From Candidatus Thalassarchaeum sp. (GTDB lineage Archaea > Thermoplasmatota > Poseidoniia > Poseidoniales > Thalassarchaeaceae), in NCBI GenBank assembly GCA_022451235.1, contig JAKUOA010000010.1, positions 47,978-87,559 on the forward strand: 39,582 nt of DNA, read 5' to 3'. Below the pieces are notes generated by a model. That model ran no database searches. It was not told the origin of the DNA and was given only the letters and a program-made list of their open reading frames with translations. Position 1 is the first letter of the stretch. Each line of letters opens with the position of its first letter. A program made the translations under genes and the position numbers. Below, piece by piece: positions 16,920 through 25,964 of the stretch.

Positions 16920-18035
16920 ATGGCTACCATTGATGAGCAAATCAAGTCTCTTGAAGAAGAGATTTCAAAAACAAAATACAACAAAGCCACTCAAGGGCAT
17001 ATTGGGAAATTAAAAGCAAAAATTGCAGCACTTAGGGAAAGACAAGAGAAAGCACAAGCTCACGCCAAATCAAGTGGTGGAGGGCCTGGATTCGAAGTAA
17101 AGAAATCAGGAGATGCTTCGGTCGCTCTAGTCGGATTCCCTAGTGTTGGAAAATCTAGTTTGATTTCACAATTAACAGATGTTGAGTCGGATACCGGTAC
17201 CTTCGCATTCACCACCTTAACCTGTATTCCAGGAGTACTACATCATCGAGGTGCTACAATCCAAATTCTTGACCTTCCAGGTCTGATTAAGGGAGCTGCT
17301 GAAGGAAAAGGAAGAGGACGAGAAATTCTCAATGTCATTCGGAGCTGTGACATGGTGTTGTATGTTGTAGATCCATTCCAAGATTCACATTTTGATATTC
17401 TAGATATGGAATTGTGGAGATCGGGGATGAGGTTGAATCAGCCCAAACCTCAGGTTTTCGTCGATAGAACCGATAGAGGAGGAATTGTAGTACGTTCGAC
17501 CCTTGAACAAACCAATTTATCCGAAGAGGAGATTCAAGCTATAATTCGGAGCTTTGGTATTGTTTCAGCAAACGTTACCCTCAGAACCGATGTAACCGAT
17601 GATCACATTGTAGATACACTTGCAGGGAATCGAATCTACTCCGATGCTGTTGTAGTTCTAAACAAGGTTGATCTCGCCACAGATAAGGACCTCAAGAAGT
17701 CTAGAGATATGTTACCGAAAGATTGGCCTGTATTGCCCGTATCGGCAAAAACTGGCCAAGGTATTGAGGAAATGAAAGACTTCATTTTCGACAACTTACA
17801 TTTCATGTCAATTTATCTCAAACCACAAGGACAAGATGCGGATTTAGTAGAGCCACTTATCGTGAAGGACACCTCAACAGTAAGAGATGTTTGCGTCAAA
17901 TTACATCGGGATTTTGAGAGGAAATTCCGCTATGCTAGAGTAAAGGGGCCAAGTGCAAAATTCGACTGGCAGAGAGTTGGTTTAGACCATCTATTGAAGG
18001 ATGAAGATTTGTTGACTATTATTGTAAGAAAGTAA
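16920..18035 (+). CDS. DRG-family GTPase (Obg-like, with TGS domain)
   Basis: DRG proteins are ribosome-associated GTPases universal in archaea and eukaryotes. The 371-residue protein has an N-terminal coiled helix pair (residues 1-45). The G domain follows: P-loop VGFPSVGKSSLI, switch region TTLTCIPGVL, G3 LDLPGLIKGAAEGKGRGRE, and G4 VVLNKVDLA. A DRG-specific insertion (RSFGIVSANVTLR) is present. The C-terminal TGS domain (about residues 300-371) includes STVRDVCVKLHRDFERKF and ends DLLTIIVRK. A frame-extending GTG at 16911 exists, but GGAG at 16908-16911 spaces correctly for the ATG at 16920. tatC follows after 28 bases. Confidence 0.94.
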   Translation: MATIDEQIKSLEEEISKTKYNKATQGHIGKLKAKIAALRERQEKAQAHAKSSGGGPGFEVKKSGDASVALVGFPSVGKSSLISQLTDVESDTGTFAFTTLTCIPGVLHHRGATIQILDLPGLIKGAAEGKGRGREILNVIRSCDMVLYVVDPFQDSHFDILDMELWRSGMRLNQPKPQVFVDRTDRGGIVVRSTLEQTNLSEEEIQAIIRSFGIVSANVTLRTDVTDDHIVDTLAGNRIYSDAVVVLNKVDLATDKDLKKSRDMLPKDWPVLPVSAKTGQGIEEMKDFIFDNLHFMSIYLKPQGQDADLVEPLIVKDTSTVRDVCVKLHRDFERKFRYARVKGPSAKFDWQRVGLDHLLKDEDLLTIIVRK

Positions 18036-18063
18036 TTTTTCTACTAAATTTACAGTTCATGGC

Positions 18064-18864
18064 TTGCGAATCATTCACCTACATGAATCTCTACCGAGTA
18101 TCGTGGAAGAATCCGGAGACCTGCTCCCTCGAGCAGAAATTAGGGCGGTTTTCAATCACCTAAGAGTCAGAGCAGTGCTACTTGTTGGGGTCTTCTTCTT
18201 TGCGTTTATTATCGGGTATCCAATAGCAGAATGGATGATTGAAATTCTACTAGATGCCGAGGGGTATCGTCCAATTGGTGTTGAGATTATAGTTCTCCAA
18301 CCCATGGAAATTATTCTTCTAAAACTCAGAATTGCGAGTCAAATTGCACTCTTTGCATTCGCCGTCACATTAGTGTGTGATCTTGCATTGAATGGTCGAA
18401 AAATAATCGCGGAAGGAAAGCGAGTTGCAATTGAGTCTAGTACTGGAGGATATACAAGACTTAGTTTTGCAATTTTGAGTATATTATTTCTAGGAACACT
18501 AGGATTTGTTTATGCGCATGAGATACTTATCCCATTCTTGTTAGATTACCTAGCACAAGATGCTAGCACGACCGGATTAGACTCGACTTGGCAACTACGC
18601 TCTTGGATTGGATTCATCATCGGACTATACATAGGTTCGATAGTAAGTTTTCAAATTCCATTGGTTCTTGTTATGCTGATTAGAGCAGGAGTATTAGATC
18701 GGAATATCGTAACCGATAACCGTTCATTTCTGTGGTTTGGAGCAGCTGTGTTTGGTGCATTTGTCTCGCCGCCAGACCCACTCTCGATGTTCCTAATCGG
18801 AGGCCCTATGCTAGTTATTCTAGAGGTTGCTCTATTGCTAGAGCGAATCACCAGTCGTAATTAG
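18064..18864 (+). CDS. tatC: Twin-arginine translocase subunit TatC
   Basis: TatC is the membrane receptor for folded proteins with twin-arginine signals. The 266-residue protein has about six hydrophobic segments. The conserved C-terminal stretch is SFQIPLVLVMLIRAGVL, then NRSFLWFGAAVFGAFVSPPD and PLSMFLIGGPML, equivalent to the TatC FQ-P-hairpin-TPPD region. PMEIILLKLRIASQIALFAF matches the second helix. The frame begins at a TTG (18064). The ATG a few bases earlier (18059) is out of frame, so TTG or a leaderless internal start is implied. The N-terminus is longer than in bacterial TatC by about 20 residues. TatA is not in this window. The gene ends one base before the convergent MFS gene. 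Confidence 0.86.
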   Translation: MRIIHLHESLPSIVEESGDLLPRAEIRAVFNHLRVRAVLLVGVFFFAFIIGYPIAEWMIEILLDAEGYRPIGVEIIVLQPMEIILLKLRIASQIALFAFAVTLVCDLALNGRKIIAEGKRVAIESSTGGYTRLSFAILSILFLGTLGFVYAHEILIPFLLDYLAQDASTTGLDSTWQLRSWIGFIIGLYIGSIVSFQIPLVLVMLIRAGVLDRNIVTDNRSFLWFGAAVFGAFVSPPDPLSMFLIGGPMLVILEVALLLERITSRN

Positions 18865-18865
18865 C

Positions 18866-20692
18866 TCAGAGGTCGATTCCACGGTTTCGTGCATCTTCTT
18901 CCATGGCGTCCTTTCGACCTTCATCCACGTCGACCCATCGCATCATCACAGTACCTATTAGGATAAGCATGGCAATAGAAAGAATTCCAACTCTGCTATC
19001 GAACATCACTGTCATTAAGCCATAGAGTAGTGGACCTATGAATGCAGCTACCTTTCCAAAGAAGCCAAAGAATCCAAAGAATTCTGCGCTTCTAGATTCG
19101 GGAACCATCTGACCAAAGAGACTCCTAGCAAGACCTTGAGAACCTCCAAGTAAGGTACCCATTGACCCACCAAGGATTAGAAATTGTAAACCAACGGAAA
19201 GGCCCAAAGGTTCCCAAACATTACTTCTTACTGCCTTAGGGATGAAGTCTAACTTTCCGTCTCCGAGATTAGTCGGATGATCGATACCAACAACGCTAGT
19301 CCCTCCATTTTCACTAATTGAAAACCTAGTTTCCTCAAAGGAGGCCGTTAGAGCTTGAAGAGAAGCAGCATCAAGCGCACCTAAATTCAATGTTATCGAC
19401 TCATCGTCTTCGTTGAAACCTGCCCACTTGTAAATTGCAGAATCTTCGTAATCATCGTCAATAACTGCTATACCATAAGTCGATAGAATACCTGCCGCCC
19501 AAATTTGTTCGTCGTCTCCTTCTTCCACAGCGATAGGAGTCCCGTACAGGTTAGCATGTGGTGTGTAATGCCATTCACCGTCAACTTCCTCGATTTGTAC
19601 TTGGTAATCAGAATGTTCAGTATATTCCAAAGGTGCGAAAGAAAGTGCTGCGAAACATAATACAACCCAGCCTACTAAAGCCACATTTAGTGCAGATTTT
19701 GTGCCGATACCTTTCGCGAGATAGGTAAAGGCAATTGCAGATGGAGCACCTACGAATTGAATCACTACAATAGTGATTATTAGATCGATAGTAGTAATTC
19801 CCAATACTGTAGTTCCGAAAATACCACCGAGTGCAGTTACACTGTTTATTCCATCAATGAAGAAGAAATATGCGAGCATATAGATGAATAAAGTACGGAA
19901 TTTATGTACCTCTGAAATGGTCTTTCGGATTTCCTTCAAAGCCATCTTTGCAGATTCTCTAAAGCCCAAAGCAGGCATTTCATCCTTGATAGGAGGCTCT
20001 GGAACCCACTTGAATGTCAACAAAGCAAATCCATACCACCAAGCTGCTGATGAGGCCATAACAAACGGAATGACCCAATCACCTGTCAGCGCAAGTACCA
20101 TGCCAAGGTGAACAATTAGTAGTAATCCACCTCCTAGATACCCATAAGCAAATGCGAGATTAGATATTCGATCCATCTCATCATCGGTACCTATGTGCGG
20201 CAGTAATGCGTTGTAGAATACACCTGCACCATTTAGACCAATATTAGCAAACATAAAACAGACCATCAACCATAACCATTGAGTATCGACTGGCAACAAT
20301 GGAGCAAACGCTAGCAGTAATGTACCACCGGCTCCTACGTATGTTAGAATTCTAAGCCACCACATCTTGATTCTACGACGATCCGCAATTACTCCTAATG
20401 AGGGGCTGACTATTGCCACCATTAGAGTCCCTATTGCTACTGACAGAGACCAAACTGCATCTCCTTCCATCTCTATTGAGCCGATTTCAGTCGTCAAACC
20501 ATTGGCTTTCAAGAAAAGATATGCATACCATGCAGGCAATACTGCGACGGTTACAGAGGTCTCAAAAGCAGACTTCCCCCAATCATAGAATGCATATCCT
20601 CGCACTGCTTGTGGGTCTGATTCTTTATCCAATTCTACTGTCTCTGACACATCCTCACCTACTCTCGCGGCGATGTATAGGGGTATGAGCAT
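18866..20692 (-). CDS. UMF1/Atg22-type MFS transporter with large inserted soluble domain
   Basis: The 608-residue protein begins its membrane part with GYAFYDWGKSAFETSV, the signature of the UMF1 / Atg22-like major facilitator branch, often linked to amino acid efflux. VSPSLGVIADRRRIKMWW is the MFS loop 2-3 motif. Around 12 helices can be placed. Between about residues 355 and 495 a mostly acidic segment of some 140 residues with no hydrophobic helix interrupts the fold (EYTEHSDYQVQIEEVDGEWH to LDFIPKAVRSN). Alternation of helices puts it most likely outside the cell. The C-terminal helices carry FFGFFGFFGKVAAFIGPLLY. The ATG at 20692 has no ribosome site, and the message may be leaderless. 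Substrate is unknown. Confidence 0.8.
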   Translation of the reverse strand: MLIPLYIAARVGEDVSETVELDKESDPQAVRGYAFYDWGKSAFETSVTVAVLPAWYAYLFLKANGLTTEIGSIEMEGDAVWSLSVAIGTLMVAIVSPSLGVIADRRRIKMWWLRILTYVGAGGTLLLAFAPLLPVDTQWLWLMVCFMFANIGLNGAGVFYNALLPHIGTDDEMDRISNLAFAYGYLGGGLLLIVHLGMVLALTGDWVIPFVMASSAAWWYGFALLTFKWVPEPPIKDEMPALGFRESAKMALKEIRKTISEVHKFRTLFIYMLAYFFFIDGINSVTALGGIFGTTVLGITTIDLIITIVVIQFVGAPSAIAFTYLAKGIGTKSALNVALVGWVVLCFAALSFAPLEYTEHSDYQVQIEEVDGEWHYTPHANLYGTPIAVEEGDDEQIWAAGILSTYGIAVIDDDYEDSAIYKWAGFNEDDESITLNLGALDAASLQALTASFEETRFSISENGGTSVVGIDHPTNLGDGKLDFIPKAVRSNVWEPLGLSVGLQFLILGGSMGTLLGGSQGLARSLFGQMVPESRSAEFFGFFGFFGKVAAFIGPLLYGLMTVMFDSRVGILSIAMLILIGTVMMRWVDVDEGRKDAMEEDARNRGIDL

Positions 20693-20754
20693 TAGGGCGG
20701 CATAACTAGTGGAGAAAACGGCTTATTCAATACCTCCCGAGTGCTCGCCAGCAT

Positions 20755-21870
20755 GTGTCTTCAGACTCGACTTGGGTCCGTCCAACGGAGAATTCTGTTG
20801 AAGCCTTAGAACACGGCATGAGATTTGTCGATGGTGTTGAACTAGACTTACGGCTAAGCACCGATGGAGAATTGATGCTCTGGCACGACGATCTATTCGA
20901 AGAGAAGTTGCCAAAAAACCAAAGGTGCCCAGAGCTTATGCATAGTGAAGAAATCGCGGCTAAAGGAGTAAATAGATTCGATGATTTACTCGCCAGTTCA
21001 GAATTTACTGAATTATGGAAAAGTTCCTCTAAAACTGTCAATATCGAATTGAAGGTACCTCATCCTGTTTCAAAAATTTCGGACCATACAAACCATCTTG
21101 CGTCGATGATGACTAAGGTAGAGGATTCGTTGGAATATCTTGAGTTGCCTAAGCGTTCGACGATGATTTACGGATTCTCTCCGCAAATTGCAGAGGCTGT
21201 CAAGAAAAGCGGAGTTACACTTCCAAATACTCAGTTATCTCCACATCTGAGGTCTTGGGGTAAATCCAAGATAAAGCGATTGATTGGTTCACCGAATTTT
21301 GTTTCAAATTCTGTTTCGGGACTAATTAAAGATCGCAGACGAAAGGGTATGCCAGTGGTGGGAATGGCCCTACACTACCTGCATGGATGGGAGAGGTTCA
21401 TTCATCCCGGGGCACCAGTATCTCTTACCGGTAAAGGACTCAACCGTTTATTCAGGGTTAGTCAAGAAATGGGATTGCATGTTTGGCCCGCACCTCTAAA
21501 ACTTGAGACAATAATGTTGGATGCTGGAATTACTTTAATTTCTGATTTAATCGATCCAACTATCCATAGTTTGCCGAATGGAGATATTCGTTGGCCTCGA
21601 CCGGCTAGCCAACCTTTGGATGAAGAATGGAAAAAGGTACTGAACTCTGCTGATGTGTTGGAAAGGCCAGACCTTCTGTTGGAGGCTGAAAGTTCCTTAC
21701 CAATGTGGCATGAAATGCCAGATAGTGTTCGAAAAGATACTATAATTTCTGATGCCGAAAAATGGAATTGGTCCGGAAGCCCCGAGTCATGGGCCAATGA
21801 TTTGCATGAAGGTAGACCTTGGGGTTGTGCTAGGCTGATTGGACACCGAGGTTCTGGTGAAGGCCACTGA
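20755..21870 (+). CDS. Glycerophosphodiester phosphodiesterase-like protein, apparently circularly permuted
   Basis: GDPD enzymes hydrolyse glycerophosphodiesters to glycerol phosphate and an alcohol. The 371-residue protein opens with RPTENSVEAL, then VDGVELDLRLSTDGELMLWH. These contain the GDPD metal and catalytic residues E29, D31 and H44, and IELKVP supplies E98. The canonical first strand (IAHRG just before PENT) is absent from the N-terminus. Instead LIGHRGSGEGH forms the last residues of the protein (H364, R365, G366). The segment LDAGITLISDLIDP corresponds to the usual final strand, followed by about 75 largely helical residues before the HRG. The frame starts with GTG at 20755, and upstream in-frame codons to the stop at 20707 contain no HRG. 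A TTATTCAA about 28 bases before the GTG could be a TATA box. There is no signal peptide. Confidence 0.75.
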   Translation: MSSDSTWVRPTENSVEALEHGMRFVDGVELDLRLSTDGELMLWHDDLFEEKLPKNQRCPELMHSEEIAAKGVNRFDDLLASSEFTELWKSSSKTVNIELKVPHPVSKISDHTNHLASMMTKVEDSLEYLELPKRSTMIYGFSPQIAEAVKKSGVTLPNTQLSPHLRSWGKSKIKRLIGSPNFVSNSVSGLIKDRRRKGMPVVGMALHYLHGWERFIHPGAPVSLTGKGLNRLFRVSQEMGLHVWPAPLKLETIMLDAGITLISDLIDPTIHSLPNGDIRWPRPASQPLDEEWKKVLNSADVLERPDLLLEAESSLPMWHEMPDSVRKDTIISDAEKWNWSGSPESWANDLHEGRPWGCARLIGHRGSGEGH

Positions 21871-21878
21871 CTGAACCG

Positions 21879-23048
21879 TCACTCTAGTCTTCGATGAGGT
21901 TGGTTTCTAGGGATGTACTTAGGTCGGTAAATCGGAGTGCCCCTACCATCTCTTGCATTGCGCTCATCCATTATTTGTGCGCATATACCAGCAACTCTTG
22001 CCCATCCAAAGAATGTAGTGTAATACTCAGGTTTACGGAATCCAATAGCATGTAGTAAAGAACCACTGCCCAAATCGACATTGGGGTATGGATTCTTGAT
22101 TTTGGGGTGCTCTTTCAAGATAGGCGGTACGACCTCTCGAAGGGTTTTGACAATGCGATAATTTTCATCATCAGGACAAACTTCTGCACCTAGTCCAATG
22201 AGCAATCTTGCTCTCGGGTCTTCTGCCCTTAGAACTCCGTGACCAAAACCGAATATTGGACGCTTTGCTGCTAATTCAGCCCGGACGAAAGCTTCGATTT
22301 CATCTGGGTCGTCGGTCCCAATTCTTTGTACAAATTCTAAACATGCTTGATTTGCGCGACCGTGAAGCGGTCCAGAAAGTGCATTCATTGCAGATGCTAT
22401 CGATGCGTAAACCGTTGCGCGACCACTAGCGACTGCTTTACCTGTAAATGTGGAGAGGTTGCCTCCGCCATGGTCTAGGTGTAGAATAAAGAAAAACCTC
22501 AGAACTCTATTCATCTTCTCTGCTTCATCACCAGTCATCCCCAACATGTGGACAAAATTCTCAACCAAACCAAGTTCTGGTTTACTCGGTTGAAGATTTT
22601 CTTTCTTCCCGCCCCTCATAAGGAAAATTCGCGCCATCAATTCTGGCATTCGAGCGATTAGGTTCATCGAATCTGTGCGCACATCGCCGGTAGTATCTGC
22701 TGCTCCTAAAGCCATTATCCCCATGGATAGCCAATCCATAGGATGGCCGCTACCCGGTGTTAGAGACTCTAGAACACGGAGAGCACCAGTTGGTATTTCC
22801 ATAGCTCTGTGAGCGAGTTCTGTACGGAACGCTTCGGATTCTTCTTCGGTTGGTAATCTCTTGTGCATTAGGAGGTAGATTACATCCTCTTCTTCGAGAT
22901 TAGCTAGGTCCTCTACAGGATAACCTACGTAGTGGACTCCTTCTATCGGATCGACAAATGAGGTCTTGCAAGTACCTACTGGAATACCACGCATTCCACT
23001 ATCTAGATGTGCCTCTGTAATCGTAAACAAAGAGTCGTCATCAGTCAC
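21879..23048 (-). CDS. gltA: Citrate synthase
   Basis: This enzyme condenses acetyl-CoA with oxaloacetate at TCA cycle entry. The 389-residue length fits the archaeal/short bacterial dimeric class. Active-site residues are visible: H193 in HLDHGGGN, H229 in GPLHGRANQ, H270 in GFGHGVLRAEDPRA, and the aspartate D325 in VDLGSGSLLHAIG. The N-terminal part has PIEGVHYVGYPVEDLA. The start is GTG at 23048, preceded by GGAGG seven bases upstream, an unusually clear ribosome site for this window. It converges with the GDPD-like gene with eight bases between stops. A 2-methylcitrate synthase activity cannot be excluded. Confidence 0.94.
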   Translation of the reverse strand: MTDDDSLFTITEAHLDSGMRGIPVGTCKTSFVDPIEGVHYVGYPVEDLANLEEEDVIYLLMHKRLPTEEESEAFRTELAHRAMEIPTGALRVLESLTPGSGHPMDWLSMGIMALGAADTTGDVRTDSMNLIARMPELMARIFLMRGGKKENLQPSKPELGLVENFVHMLGMTGDEAEKMNRVLRFFFILHLDHGGGNLSTFTGKAVASGRATVYASIASAMNALSGPLHGRANQACLEFVQRIGTDDPDEIEAFVRAELAAKRPIFGFGHGVLRAEDPRARLLIGLGAEVCPDDENYRIVKTLREVVPPILKEHPKIKNPYPNVDLGSGSLLHAIGFRKPEYYTTFFGWARVAGICAQIMDERNARDGRGTPIYRPKYIPRNQPHRRLE

Positions 23049-23129
23049 CCCATCACCCTCCTATCAATTACTCTCGGCGGGGAACCCGTCATAATCTCTG
23101 CGTCCTTGGGAGTAAGAGAGTGAGAGGCT

Positions 23130-23561
23130 ATGGATAGGGACAAACCAAAGCCTCATGATTCACAATTGATGGCTTGGAATGAACTGGATGAGACTCAAAA
23201 AAACCTGTTTATTGAAGGGTGTGGTCTATTCGACGAGGGTGAATTTTGGCATGCACATGAATCCTGGGAAGACCTTTGGAAATCACTCAAGCCACTCGAG
23301 AAAAAAGTCGAGACCGATGCGGTACAAGGAATAATTCAAATTGCCGCTTTATTGTATAATTATGAAAGGAAAAAAATTCGAGGTGTCGTAAATATGGCTT
23401 CTAAATTACTTACTCGGTTGTCAGGGATAGAACACGGTATTTGGGGTGTTGATGTTGCTGCATTACGTGTGTCGTTGATTCCATTCATTCGAGATGCCTC
23501 TGAAAATAGTCCTAAATGGAATTTAGAAACCACTTCTGTGCGTATCGATTTGGAAAAATAA
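23130..23561 (+). CDS. DUF309 family protein
   Basis: The 143-residue protein contains GLFDEGEFWHAHESWEDLWK followed by VQGIIQIAALLYNYERKKIRG, the two helices that define DUF309. Conserved HE...WE and QG...A residues are presumed to form a small active or metal site of unknown function. It is soluble, with no signal peptide. The ATG at 23130 follows GAGAGG. A membrane protein gene begins 15 bases after its stop. It diverges from citrate synthase. Confidence 0.8.
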   Translation: MDRDKPKPHDSQLMAWNELDETQKNLFIEGCGLFDEGEFWHAHESWEDLWKSLKPLEKKVETDAVQGIIQIAALLYNYERKKIRGVVNMASKLLTRLSGIEHGIWGVDVAALRVSLIPFIRDASENSPKWNLETTSVRIDLEK

Positions 23562-23576
23562 GTAAAATTTACTAAA

Positions 23577-24245
23577 TTGAGTTATTTTCCTACAGGAACG
23601 GTATTAGAATCAGATTCTAGCCGGCGAATGATGGCTGGTTGGCGTGAGGCACTGGATGGTCTTGATGAAGATCACAGACTTATGCTCGAAGGAGGGTCTC
23701 TTAGTCAGTTATTTCTAAGGTATCCATTGACTATCTGCCACCCTATTTTCGTTGGAACCCTTTACGGAATTCTTGCTAGCCTTACTCTAATTGCCCCTTT
23801 TGCTTATGCAGGGTATCAAGATTCGACTAGTTTGGAGAGCATGGCAGTTGATTGGGGGACAATAAGCCTAATTTTTTGCGCAATGACTGCTATTCTCGGG
23901 GGTTTTTCGTTACTGATTTCTAGTTTATTCAAGCGCCCACCTGTAAGACTTGAAAATCGTCGGCGTTATCTTTTCCCAATACCTTTCATCGGTCTGCTTC
24001 TATTGACTTGGGCAATGATTGGAGAGGCGCCTGATTTTGTTGGTAATCTTGGATGGTTCTTAGCAATTTTACCGGGTCCTCTGTACATTCATCTGTCCTA
24101 TGCTCCTAGATGGAGAATGCTTGATCGAATAGATCGTGACCTAGATCCGTTTGATGGAATGAAGAGAACAATCGCTCCGGAAATTTCCGTCGAGTCTGAG
24201 GAATTAGATGATGAAGATCTAGACGAGGTTGTCTCAGAGGCATAG
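23577..24245 (+). CDS. Hypothetical four-helix membrane protein
   Basis: I do not recognise a family for this 222-residue protein. The frame begins at TTG (23577); an ATG pair at 23628/23631 is an alternative start that loses 17 residues. Hydrophobic segments lie at about residues 55-80 (FVGTLYGILASLTLIAPFAY), 92-115, 130-146 and 155-172. An acidic tail follows (ESEELDDEDLDEVVSEA). Cytoplasmic ends are suggested by KRPPVRLENRRR between helices two and three. It is probably cotranscribed with the DUF309 gene 15 bases upstream. Confidence 0.55.
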   Translation: MSYFPTGTVLESDSSRRMMAGWREALDGLDEDHRLMLEGGSLSQLFLRYPLTICHPIFVGTLYGILASLTLIAPFAYAGYQDSTSLESMAVDWGTISLIFCAMTAILGGFSLLISSLFKRPPVRLENRRRYLFPIPFIGLLLLTWAMIGEAPDFVGNLGWFLAILPGPLYIHLSYAPRWRMLDRIDRDLDPFDGMKRTIAPEISVESEELDDEDLDEVVSEA

Positions 24246-24259
24246 ATTCACAAGTAAAA

Positions 24260-24682
24260 TCATTCAAGCTTGATGTAATTTACTTGAGCCACTGCTACAA
24301 GATTATTGTCAGAATCATATAGTTCCGCTTCTGATAGACTCATAGTTCTTCCAGCCTTAATCACCCTTGCAACACACCGAACGTCTGTATTGCAAGGTCT
24401 TAGGAATCTAATGTTAAAGTCAGTAGTGGCTACTTTTGCTTCGGAACCAATTTTGGTTAGAATCGCCCAACAAGTTACGGTATCAGCAATTGTTGCGAGT
24501 AAACCACCGTGGAATGTCTGGAAAATACCATCCCACTTCTTGGCACGAGGAACATGACCTTCGCATTCCCCCTCATCAAGGCGAAGTATTTCCATTTGTA
24601 ACGTCTCAATAATTGGTACAGAGTGTATTCTTTTCATCATCGCATCGATTTCATTTTGGGATAGACTAGACGTTTCAACCAT
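24260..24682 (-). CDS. PaaI-like hotdog-fold thioesterase
   Basis: The 140-residue protein has the hotdog catalytic segment FHGGLLATIADTVTCWAI and the strand VATTDFNIRFLRPC, the pattern of PaaI/YbgC-type acyl-CoA thioesterases. AELYDSDNNLVAVAQVNYI is the last strand. It probably hydrolyses a small acyl- or aryl-CoA. GAGGTG with five-base spacing precedes the ATG at 24682. It lies nine bases after the Kbl-like gene on the same strand, so both are likely one transcript. Such pairing suggests disposal of a CoA thioester near the CoA-dependent aminotransferase, which is inference. Confidence 0.83.
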   Translation of the reverse strand: MVETSSLSQNEIDAMMKRIHSVPIIETLQMEILRLDEGECEGHVPRAKKWDGIFQTFHGGLLATIADTVTCWAILTKIGSEAKVATTDFNIRFLRPCNTDVRCVARVIKAGRTMSLSEAELYDSDNNLVAVAQVNYIKLE

Positions 24683-24691
24683 ATGACCACC

Positions 24692-25873
24692 TCAAATTAA
24701 GTCGAGATTTTTCCCGACTTGTTCAAAAATTCTGAGAACCTGATCTAAGTCCTCTCGGGTTAAACCAGCAGACATTTGAGTTCTAACTCTGGCCTTATCT
24801 CTAGCGACCATCGGGAATGTGATTGCACCGGCCATTACGCCTTCTTGTGCTAGAGATTGAGAAAGTGATTTGGCGTTTGCAGATTCACCACACATCACTG
24901 GAATAATCGGAGTCTCAGATAGTCCAGTATCAAATCCTAATGATTGTAATTCTTCTCTGAAATAATTTGTATTTTGCCAAAGTCTTGCATGGTGTTCTGG
25001 TTCTGCCATCAAAACCTCAACCGCCGCCTTTTGGGCCGCTGCAACACCCGGGGGCTGACTACCGGAGAGTAACCAAGAACGAGAATGATTGAGTGCATGT
25101 GTCCGAACATCCTCAGAACCTGCAACGATTCCTCCCTGAACTCCAAGGGCTTTGGAAAACGAGCCAACCTCAAAATCGACCTTGCCTTGTAATTTGAAAT
25201 GGTCGACGATACCAGCTCCGCCTTCCCCTAGAACCCCTTCGCCATGACAATCATCAACGAATACCATTGCACCGTGTTCTTCGGCGAGAGAAGAAATCTC
25301 ATCCAATGGTGCAATATCTCCGTCCATTGAAAATACACCATCGGTGATAATCAGTTTTCTATCGGCATTAGAATTCTCATTCAGGACTGCTTCCAATGCA
25401 CCCATGTCGTTGTGGGAGTAAACCGCCCGTTGGGCTTTTGTTAATCGAACCCCATCGATAATTGATCCATGATTTAGTTCGTCACTAATTATTACATCCT
25501 GTTTTCCCTGCACTAGTGTTGGGATTAATCCAACATTGGCTGTGTACCCAGCGGAGTAAATTAAGGATGCTTCAACACCCTTGAATTCAGCCACCTTTTG
25601 TTCTGCTTCTAAATGAATATCCATGGTTCCGGCTATAGCACGAACCGAGCCGCTTCCAGCACCATATTTTTCGGTAGCTTCAATCATTGCCTGTACTATT
25701 TTTGGATGGTTTGTCAAATTGAGATAGTTGTTAGCAGAGAGCATGATTGTTGATTTTCCATCCATTGTAACTCTTGGCTGATTAGCAGATTGGAGTGTAG
25801 GGGGATTCCATTCCAAACCCTGCTCTTTTAGCGCCTCGAAGCGCTCCTTCATCCATGAGGTGTCGCCGCTCAC
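24692..25873 (-). CDS. kbl: PLP-dependent alpha-oxoamine synthase (Kbl-like)
   Basis: Alpha-oxoamine synthases condense an amino acid with an acyl-CoA. This 393-residue member is closest by eye to 2-amino-3-ketobutyrate CoA ligase (threonine to glycine route). Motifs are SANNYLNLTNHP, GAGSGSVRAIAGT, DELNHGSIIDG, DGVFSMDGDIAPL, FVDDCHGEGVLG, and the PLP lysine K241 in GSFSKALG. BioF, ALAS and serine palmitoyltransferase share these motifs, so substrate is not certain. The usual VDDSHAxG reads VDDCHGEG here. The start is GTG at 25873, with an in-frame ATG at 25852 as alternative. The hotdog gene follows after nine bases. Confidence 0.8.
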   Translation of the reverse strand: MSGDTSWMKERFEALKEQGLEWNPPTLQSANQPRVTMDGKSTIMLSANNYLNLTNHPKIVQAMIEATEKYGAGSGSVRAIAGTMDIHLEAEQKVAEFKGVEASLIYSAGYTANVGLIPTLVQGKQDVIISDELNHGSIIDGVRLTKAQRAVYSHNDMGALEAVLNENSNADRKLIITDGVFSMDGDIAPLDEISSLAEEHGAMVFVDDCHGEGVLGEGGAGIVDHFKLQGKVDFEVGSFSKALGVQGGIVAGSEDVRTHALNHSRSWLLSGSQPPGVAAAQKAAVEVLMAEPEHHARLWQNTNYFREELQSLGFDTGLSETPIIPVMCGESANAKSLSQSLAQEGVMAGAITFPMVARDKARVRTQMSAGLTREDLDQVLRIFEQVGKNLDLI

Positions 25874-25964
25874 GTACCTGACAGGTCGACGACCTTGATG
25901 ATTTCATCGGAGCGGCAGACTAACTCTACGACGACTCTTTCAGCACTAGGCAACCTCCCAGTAC

